This document shows positions 24,916 to 33,610 of a DNA stretch of 64,000 bases, piece after piece. The translations under genes were made by a program, and so were the position numbers. Each line of letters starts with the position of its first letter. Position 1 is the stretch's first letter. The notes under the pieces were generated by a model that saw only the letters and a program-made list of their open reading frames with translations, had not been told where the DNA came from and did no database searches. The stretch is from DTWD01 sp963662965 (lineage in GTDB: Bacteria > Acidobacteriota > Vicinamibacteria > Vicinamibacterales > UBA8438), in assembly GCA_963662965.1 (NCBI GenBank), contig OY759970.1, positions 3,472,001 through 3,536,000 of the forward strand, read 5' to 3'.

Positions 24916-26133
24916 CTAGGCGGCGTTGGCAGTCGTGCCGGCCCGCGCCTGGGCATCCGGTAGGGCCTCGATTTCTTGTAAGGCCCGTTCCAGGATGGGG
25001 TCGTTGGTCGGGAGCGGCTCGCCGAGCTCCGGCGTCCGTGCCTCGACCGGTACGGCCGGCTCGACGCCGTAGAGATGGATCGGATCGCCCGAGGCCCTCA
25101 GGTAGCGGGCATAAGACAGCCACAAGCCGGTTCCATCCGGCAGGCGAACCAGCTTTTGGAGACCGGCACGCCCCGCCGTCCGCTGGCCAATGGTGGTCGC
25201 CCGGTCACGCTCGGACAGCGCGGCGGCGAAGAGCTCCGCCGGACCCGAGGATCCAAAGTTGACGAGCACCGTCGCCGGCGTCGAAATGGCATCGCCGCCC
25301 GCGGTCGCCTCGAGCGGGGTCTGATTGCCGCCTTGCTCCTCGCGAATGACGAGTGTGCCGTCGTCGACGAACAGCCGCGCCGCATCGACCGCCGCGCGAT
25401 ACGTGCCGCGAGCGGCATTGCGGACGTCGATGATCAGATGCGATGCGCCGCGTTCGGTAAGTGACGCGACCATGTCGGAGATCTGCGCCACGACATCGTC
25501 GCCGAAGCCCGGGATCCGGATGTAGCCGATGCCATCGGCCTCGTTCAGGACGCGCCCAGCCACCGCGACCGGACCGACACGCGTGCGCACCAGGTCGATG
25601 TCGAACGGCTCCTGCGTGCTCCCGCGAATGAGTGAAAGGGTGACGGTGGAGCCGGGCTCGCCCCGGAGCCGACGCTCACCTTCGATGGCCGACATCCGCC
25701 GCGTCGGCTCGCCGTCGATCGCGCGCAAGAAATCGCCCGGGAGAATGCCGGCGTCCGCCGCCGGGGATCCATCGTGCGCCGCCACGACCTGCACGTAGTA
25801 CCGTCGGGTGACCGTCAGGCCAACACCACCCTCCGGCAACGGGCGGCCGCTTTCCAGCCGGTCGACGTCTTCTTGAGACAGATACGCACTATCGGCGTCG
25901 AGCCCTTCCGTCAACCCGCGCAGCGCGCCGTGCATCACGTCGTCGAGGTCGACCTCTTCGACGTAGTTATTGGAAATCAGAGAAACCACGTCTTCGAAGA
26001 TCCGCAGGTGGCGGTAGGTATCTTCGCCAGCCGAGACGCGCCCGAGATACCCGCCGATCAGCGTGAACGCGATGACCGGTATCGACGCGAAGAAGACGAT
26101 CAGCCGAGTCCTGGTGGACATGATGGCCCGCAC
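24916..26133 (-). CDS. S41-family CtpA-like protein, catalytic dyad replaced
   Basis: 405 residues with an N-terminal signal anchor (RLIVFFASIPVIAFTLIGGYLG), a helical region, a PDZ domain (about 95-180, GVGLTVTRRYYVQVVAA and GSPAADAGILPGDFLRAIDG) and the S41 core. CtpB-type enzymes have GSASASEI (middle Ser is the nucleophile) and TFGKGxVQ (Lys base). Here the aligned stretches are GSSGPAEL and TAGRAGLQ, so Ser becomes Gly and Lys becomes Arg; the Gln remains. Proteolysis is therefore unlikely by the usual mechanism. The gene follows envC, the usual partner order, so a scaffold or regulatory role in peptidoglycan hydrolysis is plausible. GTG 26133 or ATG 26121 may be the start. Confidence 0.82.
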   Translation of the reverse strand: MRAIMSTRTRLIVFFASIPVIAFTLIGGYLGRVSAGEDTYRHLRIFEDVVSLISNNYVEEVDLDDVMHGALRGLTEGLDADSAYLSQEDVDRLESGRPLPEGGVGLTVTRRYYVQVVAAHDGSPAADAGILPGDFLRAIDGEPTRRMSAIEGERRLRGEPGSTVTLSLIRGSTQEPFDIDLVRTRVGPVAVAGRVLNEADGIGYIRIPGFGDDVVAQISDMVASLTERGASHLIIDVRNAARGTYRAAVDAARLFVDDGTLVIREEQGGNQTPLEATAGGDAISTPATVLVNFGSSGPAELFAAALSERDRATTIGQRTAGRAGLQKLVRLPDGTGLWLSYARYLRASGDPIHLYGVEPAVPVEARTPELGEPLPTNDPILERALQEIEALPDAQARAGTTANAA

Positions 26134-26162
26134 CGGCGTCCGAAAACGCTAGACCGACAACC

Positions 26163-27370
26163 TTAGCGATCTTCGAGCCATTCTACTGGATCAACTGGCT
26201 GCCCGTCGACGCGGAGCTCGAAGTAGAGGGCGACCTCGCCCGTCGGCCCGCGACCGACGGTGCCGAGCGGAGTTGCCCGGTCGACGCGGATGCCGCGCTC
26301 GACATCCAAGGCCGCGAGATAGCCGTACAAGGAGTACGACTGGGCCCCGTGGTCGACGATGACGAGATTGCCAAAGCCGGTAAACGCGTCCGCGTAGGCG
26401 ACCTGCCCATCATGGATCGGGACGACGGGGGTCCCTTCCCCCGCCGCGATTTCGATGCCGTTCCTTTGAATCGTCGTGCCGAATCGAGTCTATTGCTCCG
26501 CGCCAAACTGGGTCGCCACCGGGCCATCGACGGGATGTGGAAGCTCGCCCAGAAACGGACGGAGCGGCAGCGCCGCCGCTCTGAGGCCGACGTTAGTGCC
26601 GGTGGGCGAGGGAGGTGAGCGACGCTTGCAGCTGCTGGTGGGCAAGCTGCAGCTCGCCGGTGAGCTGGGCGGTCAGGTCGCGGCGCTCGTCGATGGGATT
26701 GACGCGCGCCGTCTGCCGGCGGACGGATCGGTCGAGCTCACCGGCGCGTGGTCTCGGCGTCCGCGACGAGCACCGCGAGTTCGGCGTGTCGCGTCGTGAG
26801 ATCCTCCCGGGAGGTGCGGAGTGCCGCCAGCGTCTCACGATGCTCCGCGAGCCGACGCCGATCGAGCTCGGCGATCTCGGACACCATGCGGTAGGCCCGG
26901 CCAATCGAGCGAATGTCGTCGACGCCAAGTAGCAGGCGCGTGTAGCGGGGCCGACCCAGCTTGTAGAGCTCGACCAGGCGAGCTTCGACGCCGGGGCGCT
27001 GCTCGATGGCCGTTTCTTCGAGCTGGGTGATGGCGGCGACGGCGGCGTCGAGATCGCTGCGCGCCGTGTCGATCTCGCTGTCCAGCTGCGCGAGCTCCGC
27101 GCCTTTAAGTTGACGTCGGACCTCGAGCTCGCGCAGCTCCACGAGCAACGTTCGCTCCTGCGAGGCGAGCGCGTCGGCCTCCCGACGGAGCGGCGCCATC
27201 CGCTCGATATGCTCTCGGTCGGTGTCGTTGGCGACCTGCTGCGCATGGACGGGCGTCCCGGCGAGCGCGTCGGTCGGCGGCGCGGGGCCGGTCGACAGCA
27301 TGGCCGTCGCGAAGACGGTGCCGCCGGCGATTGCGTTCTGCGAGAGACGGCGTGTTGATCGACGAGGCAT
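26163..27370 (-). pseudogene. envC: EnvC-like murein hydrolase activator, disrupted
   Basis: Coiled coil from ATG 27370 (signal peptide to VHAQQ, then ASQERTLLVELRELEVRR ... YKLGRPRYTRLLLG) continues in a second frame near 26750 (LDRSVRRQTARVNPIDERRD, to LTSLAHRH and a stop), then in a third (PTGTNVGLRAAALPLRPFLG) from about 26597. The LytM/M23 domain (NGIEIAAGEGTPVVPIHDGQ, GFGNLVIVDHGAQSYSLYGY, ending WLEDR at a TAA, 26163-26165) also contains an in-frame TAG after FGAEQ. Two shifts and one stop mean no full product. EnvC activates amidases at the septum; its LytM site is normally non-catalytic. Confidence 0.82.
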
Positions 27371-27538
27371 GGTCCGCGGCTAAGCGTCTAAGTGCTCTGG
27401 AAACAACACGCTGGACCGAGATTATAGCACGAGGGATAGCGGTGGAACGCGGGCGGTACCCACCATATAGGGTTTGCGCGGCGGTCCCAGGTAGACACCC
27501 GAGGGTGTGCCGCGTACGCTAGCGGGGAGGGCCACGAG

Positions 27539-28051
27539 GTGCGAGTGCTCGGTATCGATTTCGGGGAGGTTCGGATCGGATTAGCGGTCAGCGACCCGAC
27601 GGGGACGCTGGCGCGTCCGCTACGCACCGTGACGCCCGGCGGCTCGCTGGCAGAGCGTGCCGCGGCCGTCGGGGCCGAGGCGACCGCGATGGCGGCCGAG
27701 GAGGACGGACTCGGCGCTCTGGTCGTCGGCGTCCCCCGGTCGCTCGACGGCACGGCGCACCAACAGACCGAGCGGGTGCTGGCGTTCGTCGAGGCCCTCC
27801 GCTCGTCGACCACGCTTCCGGTGGCGCTTCAGGATGAACGGCTCACCAGCGTCGAAGCCGAGCAACGCCTGGCCACCCGGGAGCGCGATTGGCGCAAGCG
27901 AAAGGCGCGCTTGGACGCCGCGAGCGCGGCGGTGATTCTGCAGGACTATTTGGACCGGAATCCACGTCAGGGGCTAGGGGCTAGGGACCAGGGGCTAGGG
28001 GAGGAACCGGGATCGGGGATCGGGGATCGGGGACCGGGGGAGGTGGGCTAG
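27539..28051 (+). CDS. ruvX: Putative pre-16S rRNA nuclease / Holliday junction resolvase (YqgF)
   Basis: RNase H-fold protein: VLGIDFGEVRIGLAVSDP at the N-terminus (catalytic Asp), LVVGVPRSLDG, LQDERLTSVEAEQRL (Glu) and LDAASAAVILQDYL (Asp), the complete YqgF set. The family processes 16S rRNA ends. GTG start. The core ends near residue 142; a 28-residue tail follows (GLGARDQGLGEEPGSG) encoded by tandem G-rich repeats, so the coding end has probably been extended by repeat growth. mltG starts 3 bases later. Confidence 0.92.
   Translation: MRVLGIDFGEVRIGLAVSDPTGTLARPLRTVTPGGSLAERAAAVGAEATAMAAEEDGLGALVVGVPRSLDGTAHQQTERVLAFVEALRSSTTLPVALQDERLTSVEAEQRLATRERDWRKRKARLDAASAAVILQDYLDRNPRQGLGARDQGLGEEPGSGIGDRGPGEVG
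27970..28040 (+). repeat. Tandem G-rich repeats in the ruvX tail
   Basis: Two short tandem series: GGGGCTA (four imperfect units) and GGGATCGG / GGGATCG (three to four units), ending GGGGACCGGGGG. Runs of three to five Gs at short spacing could form a G-quadruplex on the plus strand. The repeats encode the non-conserved tail of RuvX and lie just before mltG. Confidence 0.8.
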
Positions 28052-28054
28052 AGC

Positions 28055-29098
28055 ATGCTCAAGCGCCTCCTTGCCGTCGTGCTTGCCCTCATGCTCATCG
28101 CCGCGGCGGGTGGCGTCGTGGTGTGGAACGACATGCTCGAGCGGATCGAGGCGCCGCACGACGGCGTTGCGGCCGAGGGGGTGTTCGTCACGATCGAGCC
28201 GGGCGCGTCGACACGTGCGATTGCCGACCAGCTAGTCGATGCCGGCATCGTCGTCGATGATTGGACCTTCCGGTTCGCGCTGTGGCGCAGCGGCCGGGAC
28301 CGCGACCTCCAGGCTGGCGAGTATCTCTTCGATACGCCGCTGTCTCCGCTGGAGGTGGTCGCAAAGGTTGCGGACGGACGGGTGTTCTTGCGCCCCATCA
28401 CGTTTCCCGAAGGGCTGACGCTGCCCGAGATGGTAGCCATCTTCGAATCTGCAGCATTCGGCGCCGCCGCCGACTTCGCCGCCGCCGCCCAGCAGGTCGC
28501 GTTGGTCGCCGACCTCGACCCTGATGCAACCGATCTCGAGGGCTACCTCTTTCCGGAGACCTACGCGCTGCCCCGTGACGCCACGGCCAACGACCTGGTC
28601 GAGGCGATGGTGGCGCAGTTCCGTCAGGTCTTCGACGACGACCTCCAGACGCGGGCCGCCGAGCGGAAGCTGAGCGTGCGCGAGGTGGTCACCTTGGCGT
28701 CGATCATCGAGAAGGAGACCGGCGCCGGCGACGAGCACGCCCTGGTCTCGGCGGTTTATCACAACCGGCTCCGCATCGGGATGCCACTGCAGAGCGACCC
28801 GACGGTAATCTATGCGCTGACGCAGGACGGCCTCTACGACGGCAACCTGACGCGCGACAACCTGCACCACGACTCGCCGTACAACACCTACCGCTACCGC
28901 GAGCTGCCCCCCGGTCCGATCGCCGCTCCCGGCGGTGCGGTGCTGCGGGCGACCCTCGACCCGGCCGACGTGACGTACCTCTACTTCGTGAGCCGCAACG
29001 ACGGGACGCATGCGTTTGCCGACACATTGCGCGAACACAACCGGAACGTCCGCGAGTTTCAGGTGGAGTACTTTCGGCGGCGGCGGGCGGGGCAGTAG
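28055..29098 (+). CDS. mltG: Endolytic transglycosylase MltG (YceG-like)
   Basis: 347 residues. N-terminal membrane helix (LLAVVLALMLIAAAGGVVVW), then the LysM-like subdomain (GVFVTIEPGASTRAIADQLV), and the YceG catalytic domain with LEGYLFPETYALPRD, VTLASIIEKETGAGDEHALV (catalytic Glu), VYHNRLRIGMPLQSDPTVIY and SPYNTYRYRELPPGPIAAPG. MltG cuts nascent glycan strands and sets chain length. Start 3 bases after ruvX, a widespread gene pair. Confidence 0.96.
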   Translation: MLKRLLAVVLALMLIAAAGGVVVWNDMLERIEAPHDGVAAEGVFVTIEPGASTRAIADQLVDAGIVVDDWTFRFALWRSGRDRDLQAGEYLFDTPLSPLEVVAKVADGRVFLRPITFPEGLTLPEMVAIFESAAFGAAADFAAAAQQVALVADLDPDATDLEGYLFPETYALPRDATANDLVEAMVAQFRQVFDDDLQTRAAERKLSVREVVTLASIIEKETGAGDEHALVSAVYHNRLRIGMPLQSDPTVIYALTQDGLYDGNLTRDNLHHDSPYNTYRYRELPPGPIAAPGGAVLRATLDPADVTYLYFVSRNDGTHAFADTLREHNRNVREFQVEYFRRRRAGQ

Positions 29099-29149
29099 CG
29101 TCTCGGCGAGCCGTCTCCACTCAGTTGGCGGGGTCTGCCACCGGATTGT

Positions 29150-29200
29150 CCCTCGCGCCGCGTCCAAACGCGGGATCCGTGGGATCGCCATCTGGGTCCG
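29150..29200 (+). repeat. Partial third copy of the kinase-locus direct repeat
   Basis: TCGCGCCGCGTCCAAACGCGGGATCCGTGGGATCGCCATCTGGG matches the segment at about 59124-59166 and about 63130-63172 (GCGCCGCGTCCGAAGCG...GGGATC). Similarity beyond this block is weak (GAGGATGGCTC at 29207). The 29099-29370 stretch holds no gene that I can support. Confidence 0.55.
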
Positions 29201-29370
29201 ACGGTCGAGGATGGCTCGCCGGTGCGACACTGGCGTGTTGAGCGGAGTGTCATTCCTGCGTACACGAGTCGATTCGCACCGAAAACACGACCAATGGGCG
29301 GCACGACTACTGCACCGCTCGAAGTCATTTGGGGGGCCGGTGCTGCGCTACAATCGAGGCAGCACGGCCC

Positions 29371-29448
29371 TCGCCGGCACGGAGTGGGGCAAAGGGGGCT
29401 CCCGCGAGTGTCGGCGGCGGGGTTCGGGGCCGCCGGTCCCGTCTGAGT
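29371..29448 (+). repeat. Intergenic GC-rich repeat, copy C (5' truncated)
   Basis: Contains GCCGGCACGGAGTGGGGCAA, GGCTCCCGCGAGTG, GGCGGGGTTCGGGGCCGCCG and ends GTCCCGTCTGAG. It lacks the GGGCGCGCAC start of other copies. It lies directly upstream of a small coiled-coil gene remnant, as copy F lies upstream of another remnant. Confidence 0.65.
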
Positions 29449-29460
29449 TTGGAGCCGTGC

Positions 29461-29565
29461 GTGACATCAATCGATGAACGTCTAGCCTTTCTTGAGGGGA
29501 AGGTGGAAGAACATTCACGCGGGTTCGGTGAGCTTCACGACGCTGTCCGCCAAGTCGACCACTAA
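29461..29565 (+). pseudogene. Small coiled-coil protein, N-terminal fragment
   Basis: GTG start gives VTSIDERLAFLEGKVEEHSR and GFGELHDAVRQVDH before a stop. This looks like the start of short SlyX-like coiled-coil proteins, which normally continue for 20-60 more residues. It is cut at 29563 where IS30-type sequence begins; AAGTCGACC occurs on both sides of the join (29551-29571 region), suggesting an illegitimate joint. Confidence 0.55.
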
Positions 29566-30016
29566 AGTCGACCGCTTCCGTGAGGAATTGGCGGCTCGAA
29601 TCGATGCGTTGGACCGGCAGTCTCGGTTCGTGCTGCTGGTGCGAGTGCCCGGCAAAGACGCCATCACCGTCGTCCAGGCTCTCTCGACGGCGGTGCGGGC
29701 ACTGCCGGCCGGTCTCATGCTCATGGCCTCGCTCACCTGGGATCGCGGCACTGAGCTGGCAGCGCACAAGACGTTCACCGTCGCGACGAACGTCCAGGTC
29801 TACTTCTGCGATCCGCAGAGTCCGTGGCAACGTGGTACGAACGAGAACACCAACGGATTGCTTCGGCAGTACTTCCCGAAAGGCACGGACCTCTCGACCT
29901 ACACGCAGGCTGATCTGGATGGCGTCGCGCAACGCCTCAACTCACGCCCCCGGAAGACCCTGGGCTATGCCACCCCCGCTGATAGACTGGCGGCCACTGT
30001 TGCATCGACCGGTTGA
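29566..30016 (+). pseudogene. IS30-family transposase, C-terminal fragment
   Basis: Reads SRFVLLVRVPGKDAITVV, LTWDRGTELAAHKTFTVATN (second Asp), VQVYFCDPQSPWQRGTNENT (Glu) and LRQYFPKGTDLS to RPRKTLGYATPADRL, the last half of an IS30 transposase. The N-terminal helix-turn-helix and first catalytic Asp are missing, so it is inactive. TGTTGCATCGACCGGTTGA at its end resembles an IS30 right end. Nothing further is seen in 30017-30175. Confidence 0.85.
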
Positions 30017-30175
30017 ACGCACCCCCGCTTTTCTTAGCATCTCGTGTCACTCAGCACCCGGATCGTGATCGCGCGGATCTCGTATTGGGCGCGGCGCGAG
30101 CGACAATCCGTGGTCAGGACCCGCCGACTGAGAAACACCGGCTGCGCGTCACCGCGTGTGCAGCGTGGTTGAGGG

Positions 30176-31612
30176 TTACCGCTGCGGCTCGTTCTTCGAC
30201 AGGTAGTTCTCCCACCCGTCGACTTCCGTGTAGAAGAGCGGCGTCGCGTCGCGATCGGTCTCGAGGTTGTGCTTAATGACGTTGGTCGCACGCGCTTCCT
30301 CAGTGGTGGACACCGTGACGCGGTCGAACAACACGCCGCCGAACGCCAGATACGCGGCGACCAGCGTGAGCACGACGTTGAACGTCTGGCCGGTGAGATA
30401 CAGCTGAATCGGACGGCCGCCCGAGGTCTGCCTGGCGAGATCGCGGAAGCTCGACTCGAGGCCGATGCTGACGAACGCCAGACAGAAGAACCAGCCTCTG
30501 AAATCAGATGTCAGGTTGAGGATGTCGGCGACCCGCGCGTTGCCGAGTGTCGGCGTCAGGAGAAACGAAAAGATGACCGACGCGGCGACGAACCCGATAA
30601 TGAACTTCGGAAAGCGGCGCCAGATCTCGAGGGCCTTCGGTTTCTGCTCGTCGGTGGCGGTCGCCCCCTCTCGCTCCACGCTGGTCACCCAGAAGACCGC
30701 CACGAGGAACGCCACGATGCCGATCAGCATGTTTTGAATCATCTTGACGACGGCGGCGATCTGCTCGGCCTGCTCCCCGAGAAGCGCCCCCGCCGCCACG
30801 ACCGCCCCGGTGGCGTCGACGGTCCCGCCGATCCACGCCGCGCCGACGACCGGGTCCATGCCGAGCGAGCGGACGATCGCCGGCATCACCACCATCATCA
30901 CCACGGTGAAGATGAGTGACATGCCGACGGCGAGCGTCAGCTCCTCTTTTTTTGCGCGCGCCGCGGCGGCGACCGCGATCGCGGCCGACACGCCGCAGAC
31001 CGAGGTGGCGGCGGCGATGACGATGACGAGTGAGCGACTCGCGATCTTCAAGACGCGGGTGCCGAACTGGTACATGAAGATGATGACGACTGGTGTCACC
31101 AGCCACGCGACGAACAACCCGGGCAACCCGAGGTTCAGGATGTTGCCGAAGAGGACCTCGGCGCCGAGGAGCACCAGCCCGGTTTTTATGTAGAGCTCGC
31201 TGCGAATGGCCGGTCGCAGCGACGCGGGTGTGCCGATTGTGTTGGCGATGAAGAGGCCAATGAGCAGCGCCCAGAACGCGTAGCCGAACCCAGCCGCGCG
31301 AATCCCGGTCTGATTCGCGATGGTGTAGGCGACGACCGCCAGGACGAAGATGGGGATGAACGCCGTCGCCTGCCGTCGGCCACCACCCGACATCACCTGG
31401 ACCGCGGCGGCGGTGAGCGTGATCAGGCCTAAACCGAGTAGTAGGAGCCCGACGAGCCGCCCTCCGAACGCCTCGGTCGGGAGCGTCGTCCAGCGTCCGA
31501 CCCCCGGCACGGCGCCGATGATTTCCAGCACGACACCGGTGATGAGCAGGCCGGCGATCCAGATCGCCCACCAGTCTTCTTTCGCGAGGAGCGGATTCCG
31601 CGTGTCAGCCAT
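30176..31612 (-). CDS. YeiH-family (UPF0324) membrane transporter, putative sulfate exporter
   Basis: 478 residues, start ATG 31612 (MADTRNPLLAKEDWWAIWIA); the open frame upstream is not coding. About eleven hydrophobic segments, with family-like GLVLLGAEVLFGNILNLGLPG, ATSVCGVSAAIAVAAAAR, GAAWIGGTVDATGAVVAAG and FRGWFFCLAFVSIGLESSFR. The family is annotated as sulfate exporter but substrates are poorly proven. A soluble loop at about 330-355 and a 45-residue C-terminal tail (FDRVTVSTTEEARATNVIKH) are longer than in compact members. Intact copy D of the repeat lies just upstream. Confidence 0.88.
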   Translation of the reverse strand: MADTRNPLLAKEDWWAIWIAGLLITGVVLEIIGAVPGVGRWTTLPTEAFGGRLVGLLLLGLGLITLTAAAVQVMSGGGRRQATAFIPIFVLAVVAYTIANQTGIRAAGFGYAFWALLIGLFIANTIGTPASLRPAIRSELYIKTGLVLLGAEVLFGNILNLGLPGLFVAWLVTPVVIIFMYQFGTRVLKIASRSLVIVIAAATSVCGVSAAIAVAAAARAKKEELTLAVGMSLIFTVVMMVVMPAIVRSLGMDPVVGAAWIGGTVDATGAVVAAGALLGEQAEQIAAVVKMIQNMLIGIVAFLVAVFWVTSVEREGATATDEQKPKALEIWRRFPKFIIGFVAASVIFSFLLTPTLGNARVADILNLTSDFRGWFFCLAFVSIGLESSFRDLARQTSGGRPIQLYLTGQTFNVVLTLVAAYLAFGGVLFDRVTVSTTEEARATNVIKHNLETDRDATPLFYTEVDGWENYLSKNEPQR

Positions 31613-31653
31613 GGCACGCGTATCATGCCCCGAAACGGTCGATGAACACGAGC

Positions 31654-31750
31654 CTAGGGCGCGCACGGTGCGCCCCCGCGGGAACGGAGCGGGGCATGGG
31701 GCCCCCGCGAGTGACCGCGAGAGGGACCGGGGCGGTTAGCCCCGTCTGAG
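31654..31750 (+). repeat. Intergenic GC-rich repeat, copy D
   Basis: Starts TAGGGCGCGCACGGTGCGCC, then CCGCGGGAACGGAGCGGGGC, ATGGGGCCCCCGCGAGTGAC, and ends GGTTAGCCCCGTCTGAG. Near full length and very close to copy H (51712-51808). It separates the transporter promoter region from the DUF1223 gene stop (31763). Confidence 0.8.
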
Positions 31751-31762
31751 AGAAGCCCGCGT

Positions 31763-32581
31763 CTAATGAATCACCGCGGCGGCGGCGCCGGTGATGGCCG
31801 ACGTGCTCGCGTCCTGCAGGAAGACGATCGCGCGCAAGCGCGACCGGTTCCAGGCATCCTCGATGCGGACGCGCCTGGTGATCGGGGTCTCCGCATCGAC
31901 CTCGTTCTGCGCCACGGTGGCCATGCGTTCGAGGTGACGCACGACGCCGGTATGACTGAGCCGGCGGAACATGTTCTCTCCGGCCATCACGTCGGTCACC
32001 AGTCCCGTCTCAGTGATGGCGAGCCACACTTCTAAGCGTTTGGCTGCGTCGCCGCGGCCCTCCGCTGCACCGCCGATTGACGCGGCGATGTCGATCACGC
32101 GGCTGGTGGCGACGCTGGTCACGTCGAGACGCACCGGTGTCTTCGGACGCGCGCCCGCCTCCTTGATGGCGCGCCGGGCGTCACCACCCTCGCTGCCGAC
32201 CAGGACGGTCCGGCCGTCGACGACCATCATTGGTGTGTAGAGGCTCGGCAGGTCGAGCGCCTCCCCGTAGGCGCGCTGGCGGGCCGAGAAGCGCGGCGAC
32301 GAGAAGGGGTCGTGCCATCCGAGACGATTCCAGTAGTCGACGTGCTCGCTGAGCGGCACGATCACGACGCCGGCCACCGGCTGGTTGCGTTCGAACGACC
32401 GGAGAATCGCGTCGGCCGGTGGGCAGCTCGAACAGCCCTGGGAGGTGAACAGCTCGACAATAACCGGGGTCAGCGGCTTTTCAGCCGCGTACCCGGTTGG
32501 GAGCCAGCCGGCGAGCGCAATGACGGCCGCGGCCGCCGATGCGGCGAGGAGCAGCGGGCCGTTGAAGCGGGCAACCATCAC
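31763..32581 (-). CDS. DUF1223 thioredoxin-fold secreted protein
   Basis: 272 residues. Signal anchor (LLLAASAAAAVIALAGWLPTG), then VIVELFTSQGCSSCPPADAI, where the CSSC pair is the redox-type motif, and SEHVDYWNRLGWHDPFSSPR, YTPMMVVDGRTVLVGSEG, all typical of DUF1223. The C-terminal half is beta-rich (RVRIEDAWNRSRLRAIVFLQ). Periplasmic thiol chemistry is likely but unproven. It diverges from the esterase operon across a 96-base gap. Confidence 0.9.
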   Translation of the reverse strand: MMVARFNGPLLLAASAAAAVIALAGWLPTGYAAEKPLTPVIVELFTSQGCSSCPPADAILRSFERNQPVAGVVIVPLSEHVDYWNRLGWHDPFSSPRFSARQRAYGEALDLPSLYTPMMVVDGRTVLVGSEGGDARRAIKEAGARPKTPVRLDVTSVATSRVIDIAASIGGAAEGRGDAAKRLEVWLAITETGLVTDVMAGENMFRRLSHTGVVRHLERMATVAQNEVDAETPITRRVRIEDAWNRSRLRAIVFLQDASTSAITGAAAAVIH

Positions 32582-32677
32582 AAAGACTGTTCTATACTAG
32601 CCACTCTCCGCGACTCCGTGAACCAGAAACGCCAGACTGGGGCGTACGCCACCGGTCGGCAGAGAAAGGGAAGCGGC

Positions 32678-33610
32678 ATGCCTACTCGACTCTTCTCCGC
32701 GCTTCTGCTGGCGCTCGGCGCCTTGGTCGTCGCCCCGCACGGAGCGGAGGCGCAGCTCGGTCAGACCGAAGCGTGGGTATCCCACGTCTCCAACGAATAC
32801 CGGGTGATTCCGAACGTCACATATCACGTGGCGAACAACCAAGAGAATTCGGTCGATCTCTACTTGCCGCGCAATACGACCGGACCGACGCCGGTCTTCA
32901 TGTACATCCACGGCGGCGGTTGGGTCGGCGGCAGCAAGGAGCAGAACGTGCTGCGGCTGCTCCCGTATCTTGAGATGGGGTGGGCGGTCGTCAATGTGCA
33001 ATACCGGCTCGGGCGAGTGTCGCGCGCGCCGGCGGCGGTCGAAGACTGCCTGTGTGCTCTCCACTGGATCAAGAGCAACGCGGAGGATTACAACTTCGAT
33101 CCGGCGCGAATCGTGGTGAGCGGCAACTCGGCCGGCGGGCACCTCGCCTTGACGACCGGCATGATTCCGTCGTCGTCGGGGCTCGACCTCGAGTGCCAGC
33201 CGAAGGACGATCTCGGTGTCGCCGCGGTCATCAACTGGTACGGCATCACCGACGTCGGCGATCTGCTCCAGGGCGAGAACGAGAAGTCGTATGCGGTGCG
33301 CTGGATGGGGAGCCTGCCCGATCGGCTCGACGTCGCACGCCGCGTCTCGCCGCTCACGTACGTCCGGAGCGGGTTGCCGCCGATTCTCACGATCCATGGT
33401 GACGCCGACCCCACCGTGCCGTATCAGCACGCCGTGCGGCTCGGCCAGGAGCTCGACAACGTCGGGGTGGCCAATGAGCTCCATACGGTGCCGGGTGGAG
33501 GACATGGAGGCTTCAATCGCCAGGAGTCGATTGCGATTTTCGAAACCATCCATCGTTTTCTCACCCAGCACGGGTTGACCGACGCCGACGACAGCACGCA
33601 AGGCCAATAG
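32678..33610 (+). CDS. Secreted alpha/beta hydrolase (BD-FAE/HSL-like esterase)
   Basis: 310 residues, start ATG 32678 after AAAGGGAAG. Signal peptide MPTRLFSALLLALGALVVAP to GAEA. Catalytic layout: oxyanion motif YIHGGGWVGGS, nucleophile VVSGNSAGGHLALTT, acid ILTIHGDADPTVPY and His in VPGGGHGGFNRQES. This is the arrangement of carbohydrate/feruloyl-type and hormone-sensitive-lipase-like esterases. The stop overlaps the next gene's GTG by 1 base (TAGTG), so the two hydrolases are co-translated, hinting at successive steps on one substrate. Confidence 0.9.
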   Translation: MPTRLFSALLLALGALVVAPHGAEAQLGQTEAWVSHVSNEYRVIPNVTYHVANNQENSVDLYLPRNTTGPTPVFMYIHGGGWVGGSKEQNVLRLLPYLEMGWAVVNVQYRLGRVSRAPAAVEDCLCALHWIKSNAEDYNFDPARIVVSGNSAGGHLALTTGMIPSSSGLDLECQPKDDLGVAAVINWYGITDVGDLLQGENEKSYAVRWMGSLPDRLDVARRVSPLTYVRSGLPPILTIHGDADPTVPYQHAVRLGQELDNVGVANELHTVPGGGHGGFNRQESIAIFETIHRFLTQHGLTDADDSTQGQ

